A stretch of DNA of 12,040 bases from CAZVFE01 sp964626405 (GTDB lineage: Bacteria; Bacteroidota; Bacteroidia; Cytophagales; Spirosomataceae): contig CAZVFE010000053.1 of NCBI GenBank assembly GCA_964626405.1, positions 1 through 12,040 of the forward strand. The letters are read 5' to 3'. The notes below the pieces were generated by a model. The model saw nothing but the letters and a program-made list of their open reading frames with translations. It was not told where the DNA came from and searched no databases. Made by a program: the position numbers and the translations under genes. This document shows positions 7,336-12,040 of this stretch, piece by piece. The number at the start of each line of letters is the position of its first letter. Within the stretch, counting starts at the first letter, position 1.

Positions 7336-7350
7336 TTAAAGAATCAATCC

Positions 7351-10300
7351 ATGTTTAATAGATTTTTAAAACGACCGGTATTAGCCATTGTAATTGCAAT
7401 TATCATTGTATTTGTGGGTCTTATCGCGATCAATACATTACCAAAATCTCAGTTTCCTGAGGTAGCACCACCCAAAGTAGAGGTGTTTGCTTCCTATCCG
7501 GGAGCGAGTGCTGAGGTACTTACTAAATCGGTATTAATTCCTTTGGAACAAGCGATTAATGGTACCCCAAGAATGCGTTATATGACTTCTGATGCAACAT
7601 CTGCAGGGGAAGCAAATATTCAAGTTTATTTTGAATTAGGAACTGACCCGGATGTAGCGGCGGTTACTGTTCAGAATAGATTAAATCAAGTTTTAAACCG
7701 TCTTCCACCTTTGGTACAACGAGAAGGTATTCGAACCATGAGTATTCAGCCACAAATGTTGATGTATGTCAACCTTTATGGTAAAACGAAGAATATGGAT
7801 ATGAACTATATCTTCAACTATGCAAACGTAAATATTCTTCCTGAATTACAACGTCTGCCAGGAGTTGGAAAGGTTCAAATTTTGGGTTCGAGACAATATG
7901 CGATGAGAATTTGGTTGAATCCAGACAGGATGCGAGCGTATAATGTAGGGACGGATGAAGTAATGGAGGCCTTGAATGAACAATCTGTGATTGGATCTCC
8001 TGGTAGAATTGGTCAAAGTTCTGGTAAAACTTCTCAATCCTTAGAATACGTATTAACCTATGTTGGAAGGTATAATAAACCGGAGCAATATGAAAATGTA
8101 ATCGTTCGATCAAATCCAGATGGGGAGATTCTGCGACTAAAAGATTTAGCTAAGGTTGAATTAGGAAGTGAATATTATGATATATATTCTCAGTTGAATG
8201 ATTATCCTTCAGCTGCAATTGTATTGAAGCAGAATTATGGATCAAATGCTTCTCAGGTTATTGAGGAAGTAAAATTGACCTTGGAGGAAATGAAAAAATC
8301 ATTCCCTCCGGGAGTTGATTATGAAATATCCTATGATGTATCCCGATTCTTAGATGCCTCAATAGAGGAGGTAATTAAAACATTAAGGGATGCATTTTTA
8401 TTAGTATCACTTGTGGTTTTCATCTTTTTAGGAGACTGGAGATCCACTTTAATTCCGATAATTGCGATTCCCGTTTCCTTGATTGGGGCATTTTCTTTTA
8501 TGCAAATGTTTGGGATGACAATCAACCTAATCACCTTATTTGCCCTGGTATTAGCAATTGGAATTGTGGTGGATGATGCGATTGTGGTAGTGGAGGCTGT
8601 TCATGCTAAAATGGAGGAAAAACATGTTGGACCATACAAGGCCGTAAAAATGGTATTAGGAGAAATTTCAGGAGCAATTATTGCGATTACGCTTTTAATG
8701 GCCTCTGTATTCATCCCTATTGCCTTTTTACCAGGTGCAGTTGGGGTATTTTACAGACAATTCTCCGTTGCAATGGCAACATCCATTATGCTATCTGGAT
8801 TAATAGCCCTTACCCTAACACCTGTATTATGTGCCATGATATTAAAAAATAATCATGGAAAGAGGAAAAAGAGTATCATGGATAAATTCTTTGATGGATT
8901 TAACAGGATATTCGACAAGTTTACTGGGCGTTATATCAGCTTAATTAAATTAATTATTAATAGAAGGGTCTTAACCTTCAGTATTCTTATTGGTTTTGGA
9001 TTCGGAATATTTGGAGTATCTAGGAGTTTAGCACCAGGATTTATTCCGAATGAAGACCAGGGGATCATTTATGCGATTATTCAAACCCCTCCAGGATCGA
9101 CCTTAGAAAAAACCTTCGATGTATCTTTAAAATTACAAAAGATTTGTAGGGAATTACCTGAGGTTCAATCAGTCTCTACCTTAGCAGGTTTTGAAATATT
9201 AACAGAGGGTAGAGGATCAAATGCGGGAACCTGTTTAATTAATTTAAAGGATTGGAGTTCAAGAGATAAATCAGTTTTAGAAATTATTGAAGAATTAGAA
9301 AAGGAAACAGAAAATCTAGGAGCAATTATAGAGTTTTTTGAACCCCCAGCAGTACCCGGTTATGGCGCGGCAGGAGGATTTGCCTTAAGATTATTAGATA
9401 AGACTAATTCGGAGGATTATGAGGAGTTGAATGTGGTGAATAAGAATTTTATGGATGCTTTAAGAAAAAGAAAAGAGTTGAAGGGCTTATTTACTTTCTT
9501 TACAGCAGAATATCCGCAATATGAATTAATCATTGACAATGATGCGGCCATGCAAAAAGGGGTATCAATTGGAAAGGCGATGGACAATTTATCCATATTA
9601 ATTGGTAGTTCATATGATTTGGGATTCATCAAATTTGGAAGATTTTTTAAAGTATTTGTTCAGGCAGACCCTAGTTTTAGACGTGTTCCATCTGATATAT
9701 TAAATCTTTATGTAAAAAATGATAAGGATGAGATGGTCCCTTATTCAGCATTTTTGAAAATTGAAAAAAGGATTGGATTGAATGAAATTACCCGATTCAA
9801 TATGTATACCTCTTCGGCAATTAGGGGGGCACCAGTGGAAGGAGTGTCTTCAGGTGAGGCTATCAATGTAGTAAAGCAAGTGGCCAAAGAAACCTTACCA
9901 AGAGGATATGATATAGATTGGGAAGGATTATCCTTTGATGAGGTGAGAAGAGGCAATGAATCTATTTATATATTCTTAATTGTATTAGCCTTTGTGTATT
10001 TGGTATTATCAGCACAATATGAGAGTTTCATTATTCCTTGGGCTGTAATTCTATCTCTACCAGTAGGTATATTCGGAACCTTCTTGTTTGTAAAACAAAT
10101 GGGATTATCGAATGATATTTATACTCAAGTTGGAGTTATTATGCTGATCGGATTACTGGGTAAAAACGCAGTATTAATTGTGGAATTTGCTCAACAAAAA
10201 CATGCCGAAGGAATGTCGGTTTTCCAAGCTGCAATTGAGGGATCAAAGGCTAGATTTAGACCTATCTTAATGACATCCTTTGCATTTATTATGGGTTTAA

Positions 10301-10497
10301 TTCCATTGGTATTTGCTCATGGACCAGGCGAAATTGCCAATAAAACTATTGGTAGTGCAGCCTTAGGAGGGATGCTATTTGGTACAGTATTTGGGGTTAT
10401 CATTGTGCCAGGTCTTTACCTAGTCTTTGGATCCATTGCAGCCAAGAGAAAATTAATAAAGGACGAAGAAGATGAACCATTATCAGAACATTTGTAA
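7351..10497 (+). CDS. RND multidrug efflux pump, HAE1 (AcrB/MexF-like) inner-membrane transporter
   Basis: A proton-driven pump that takes drugs, detergents or metabolites from the periplasm and inner membrane and hands them to the outer-membrane channel. It is 1048 aa, the standard length for AcrB-type pumps. It has the two-fold RND pattern: TM1 at about 10-28, a large periplasmic loop, TM2-6, a second half with its own periplasmic loop, and TM8-12. The proton-relay residues are all present: D408 and D409 in TM4 (GIVVDDAIVVVE), K938 in TM10 (GLLGKNAVLIVEFA) and R970 in TM11 (ARFRPILMTSFAF). These correspond to AcrB D407, D408, K940 and R971. The paired Asp and drug-pump-like loops favour the HAE1 class over heavy-metal (CusA-like) pumps. 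The substrate cannot be read. The channel gene starts one base after the stop, so translation is probably coupled. Confidence 0.97.
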   Translation: MFNRFLKRPVLAIVIAIIIVFVGLIAINTLPKSQFPEVAPPKVEVFASYPGASAEVLTKSVLIPLEQAINGTPRMRYMTSDATSAGEANIQVYFELGTDPDVAAVTVQNRLNQVLNRLPPLVQREGIRTMSIQPQMLMYVNLYGKTKNMDMNYIFNYANVNILPELQRLPGVGKVQILGSRQYAMRIWLNPDRMRAYNVGTDEVMEALNEQSVIGSPGRIGQSSGKTSQSLEYVLTYVGRYNKPEQYENVIVRSNPDGEILRLKDLAKVELGSEYYDIYSQLNDYPSAAIVLKQNYGSNASQVIEEVKLTLEEMKKSFPPGVDYEISYDVSRFLDASIEEVIKTLRDAFLLVSLVVFIFLGDWRSTLIPIIAIPVSLIGAFSFMQMFGMTINLITLFALVLAIGIVVDDAIVVVEAVHAKMEEKHVGPYKAVKMVLGEISGAIIAITLLMASVFIPIAFLPGAVGVFYRQFSVAMATSIMLSGLIALTLTPVLCAMILKNNHGKRKKSIMDKFFDGFNRIFDKFTGRYISLIKLIINRRVLTFSILIGFGFGIFGVSRSLAPGFIPNEDQGIIYAIIQTPPGSTLEKTFDVSLKLQKICRELPEVQSVSTLAGFEILTEGRGSNAGTCLINLKDWSSRDKSVLEIIEELEKETENLGAIIEFFEPPAVPGYGAAGGFALRLLDKTNSEDYEELNVVNKNFMDALRKRKELKGLFTFFTAEYPQYELIIDNDAAMQKGVSIGKAMDNLSILIGSSYDLGFIKFGRFFKVFVQADPSFRRVPSDILNLYVKNDKDEMVPYSAFLKIEKRIGLNEITRFNMYTSSAIRGAPVEGVSSGEAINVVKQVAKETLPRGYDIDWEGLSFDEVRRGNESIYIFLIVLAFVYLVLSAQYESFIIPWAVILSLPVGIFGTFLFVKQMGLSNDIYTQVGVIMLIGLLGKNAVLIVEFAQQKHAEGMSVFQAAIEGSKARFRPILMTSFAFIMGLIPLVFAHGPGEIANKTIGSAALGGMLFGTVFGVIIVPGLYLVFGSIAAKRKLIKDEEDEPLSEHL

Positions 10498-10498
10498 A

Positions 10499-11932
10499 AT
10501 GAGAAATATAAAGAAATTGAGTAGTGTTGTGTTAATTATGTTTGCGTTCAGCCTTGTGGGATGTAAAGTCCCACAAATCGCTGAACATTCAGCAACATAT
10601 ACTCAACCAGGAGCTTATGTGATGGGTAAGGATAGTACAAATTCAGCTGAAATAAATTATCAGCAATTTTTTAATGACCCATATTTAGCGAATCTAATAG
10701 ACTCTGCTTTAGCGAATAATCAGGAATTAAACATCGTAAAACAGGAAATTGCAATTGCAAAAAATGAAGTTTTAGCTAAAAAAGGAGCTTATCTACCCTT
10801 CCTAAGGTATGGAGCGGGATTGGGAATGGACAAGGTTGGGCGATATACTCGGAATGGAGCTTTGGAGGCAAATAATGAAATTGCGCCAGGGAAGGAATTT
10901 CCTGAGCCATTAACTGACCTGATGGTAGGGGCTAATTTTTCATGGGAATTAGACGTTTGGAGAAAATTAAGAAATGACCGACAAGCCTCTTTTAATCGTT
11001 ATTTGGCGAGCACGGAAGGAAAAAACTTTTTGGTTACGAATTTAGTATCGGAGATTGCACAATCCTATTATGAATTATTGGGAATGGATAATCAATTAGA
11101 AATTATTAACCAATACATTGCTATTCAAAAAAATGCTTTAAAAATTGTGAAATTTCAAAAGGAATCTGCGCGAGTTACTGAATTAGCAGTTAAAAGATTT
11201 GAGGCAGAATTATTCAAAAATCAAAGCAGAATATTTGAAATTAAGCAGAATATCATTGAGGTTGAAAACAGGATTAATTATTTAGTAGGAAGATTCCCTC
11301 AGCCAATTCAAAGGGCAAGAACTCCCCTATTAAATTCAAAACCTTGGGTAATCCAAGAAGGCCTACCAACTCAATTATTACAAAACCGCCCAGATATTCG
11401 TCAGGCAGAATTAGAAATGATAGCATCTAAAATCGATGTTCAGGTTGCTCGTGCAGAATTTTTACCAAGTTTTGGACTTAATGCAGGTTTGGGAATACAA
11501 AGTTTTAGTCCAAAATATTTTTTCAACTTACCGGCCTCAATTATTTATTCCTTGGTAGGTGATATGGTTGGCCCATTGGTAAATAAAAATGAGATAAACG
11601 CGAATTTTTATTCTAAAAATGCGAAGCAATTACAAGCAATAACGAATTATCAGCAGAAAATTCTTAATGCGCATAGGGAAGTATATAATCAATTAAAGAA
11701 TATAGAAAATATGCAATTGAAATTTGATGCGATCGATAATCAAGTCAATATTTTAGGAACTTCAATCAAAATTTCAACCAATTTATTCCAATCTGCGAGA
11801 GCGGATTATATGGAGGTACTTCTGACGCAGCGAGATGCGCTTGAAGCAAAAATTGAATTAGTCGAAACAAAAAAGGAACAATATCTAGCCCTAATTGGTC
11901 TATACCATTCCCTCGGGGGTGGTTGGAGATAA
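10499..11932 (+). CDS. TolC/OprM-type outer-membrane efflux channel, lipoprotein
   Basis: The outer-membrane exit duct of the tripartite pump. I choose the ATG at 10499, although the frame is open back to an ATG at 10472 inside the pump gene. From 10499 the protein begins MRNIKKLSS, followed by a hydrophobic core and a clean lipobox LVGC (C22), whereas the longer form would put nine polar residues in front of the signal. The product is 477 aa, usual for OprM/NodT-type channels. Two outer-membrane-efflux repeats are visible. The first has NFSWELDVWRKLRNDRQAS and long coiled helices; the second opens with LLQNRPDIRQAELEMIASK and continues into a strand region with FLPSFGLNAGLGIQS. It ends close to an intrinsic terminator, which closes the efflux operon. 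Confidence 0.95.
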   Translation: MRNIKKLSSVVLIMFAFSLVGCKVPQIAEHSATYTQPGAYVMGKDSTNSAEINYQQFFNDPYLANLIDSALANNQELNIVKQEIAIAKNEVLAKKGAYLPFLRYGAGLGMDKVGRYTRNGALEANNEIAPGKEFPEPLTDLMVGANFSWELDVWRKLRNDRQASFNRYLASTEGKNFLVTNLVSEIAQSYYELLGMDNQLEIINQYIAIQKNALKIVKFQKESARVTELAVKRFEAELFKNQSRIFEIKQNIIEVENRINYLVGRFPQPIQRARTPLLNSKPWVIQEGLPTQLLQNRPDIRQAELEMIASKIDVQVARAEFLPSFGLNAGLGIQSFSPKYFFNLPASIIYSLVGDMVGPLVNKNEINANFYSKNAKQLQAITNYQQKILNAHREVYNQLKNIENMQLKFDAIDNQVNILGTSIKISTNLFQSARADYMEVLLTQRDALEAKIELVETKKEQYLALIGLYHSLGGGWR

Positions 11933-11945
11933 AAGTGCTATGCTT

Positions 11946-11982
11946 AGCCCTTACGAATTTTATTTGTAAGGGCTTTTTTTTT
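11946..11982 (+). terminator. Rho-independent terminator of the efflux operon
   Basis: AGCCCTTAC (11946-11954) pairs perfectly with GTAAGGGCT (11966-11974). The inner bases extend the stem by three A-T pairs and one G-U pair, leaving a UUU loop. A run of nine T (11974-11982) follows at once. It lies 14 bases after the channel gene's stop, exactly where an operon end is expected. Confidence 0.93.
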
Positions 11983-12003
11983 GACAAAAAATATCCTAAT
12001 TTA

Positions 12004-12020
12004 CTGCTGAAAACCAGTAG
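12004..12020 (+). promoter_or_regulatory. Small inverted repeat just upstream of the last start codon
   Basis: CTGCTG (12004-12009) and CAGTAG (12015-12020) can form a 6-bp RNA stem with one G-U pair and a five-base loop AAAAC. It ends three bases before an ATG. Its geometry (6-bp stem, five-base loop, abutting a start) matches the hairpin before the rhamnosidase. It may be chance. Confidence 0.2.
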
Positions 12021-12023
12021 ATT

Positions 12024-12040
12024 ATGAAATATCTTTTAGG
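12024..12040 (+). CDS. Probable start of the next gene, cut by the window edge
   Basis: After the terminator the only clear start is the ATG at 12024, which reads MKYLLG before the window ends. A Lys followed by hydrophobic residues would suit a signal peptide, but six codons are too few to identify anything. The call rests on position after a terminator and on the open frame alone. Confidence 0.35.

Noticed and set aside
7814..9956. Minus-strand frames inside the RND pump gene
   Set aside because: Shadow frames of a conserved transporter; compositions are unlike real proteins and no start context is seen.
11766..11987. Minus-strand 73-codon frame at the 3' end of the channel gene
   Set aside because: It would begin in the terminator T-tract and run antisense through conserved coding sequence.
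11981..12004. TTGACA followed by TAATTTAC as a promoter for the last gene
   Set aside because: TTGACA is partly terminator T-tract, the spacer is about 13 bases, and the -7 match misses two key bases; too weak to list.
1..12040. tRNA, rRNA, CRISPR array, insertion sequence or phage genes
   Set aside because: No cloverleaf, regularly spaced repeats, transposase or integrase motifs were seen on either strand.

Overview
The window looks like a stretch of an AT-rich Bacteroidota chromosome. The evidence is the protein families (a long GH78 alpha-L-rhamnosidase, a Bacteroidota-style RND efflux set), the lack of Shine-Dalgarno-like leaders, and a very good match to the Bacteroidota promoter consensus (TTTG / TAnnTTTG) at 5534-5565. 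I cannot name the genus. All supported genes are on the + strand.

Layout. (1) Bases 1-1997: three tightly packed genes, each separated by one base. They are a six-span membrane protein whose start lies before the window, a 96-aa winged-helix regulator, and a roughly ten-span membrane protein resembling DUF4153. (2) Bases 2022-5519: a 1165-aa secreted GH78 alpha-L-rhamnosidase with intact catalytic residues, an extra beta-rich N-terminal insert and a perfect 6-bp hairpin right against its start codon. (3) Bases 5534-5986: a strong candidate promoter, overlapped by a dyad, followed by an unrecognised 134-aa exported protein with an acidic patch. (4) Bases 6089-11932: a complete tripartite efflux system. 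It consists of a lipoprotein membrane fusion protein, an HAE1-type RND pump and a lipoprotein TolC/OprM-type outer-membrane channel, closed by a clear intrinsic terminator at 11946-11982. (5) At the right edge only the first codons of another probable gene are visible.

The main correction for the reader is in the fusion-protein gene. It carries a 100-N gap (6193-6292) flanked by two identical 55-base copies (6138-6192 and 6293-6347). Removing the gap and one copy restores one uninterrupted 363-aa frame with a lipobox. The gap is therefore almost certainly an unmerged contig overlap, and the gene is not broken. Two other starts need care: the first gene is open from base 1, and the outer-membrane channel should start at 10499, not at the earlier in-frame ATG at 10472.

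How the genes fit together: the pump, adaptor and channel form one drug- or metabolite-export machine spanning both membranes. The small acidic protein probably shares their promoter. The rhamnosidase acts outside the cytoplasm on rhamnose-containing glycans or plant glycosides. A link between it and the efflux pump is only a hypothesis. I found no clearly new defence or mobile system here. The least understood items are the membrane/winged-helix/membrane trio and the acidic exported protein.
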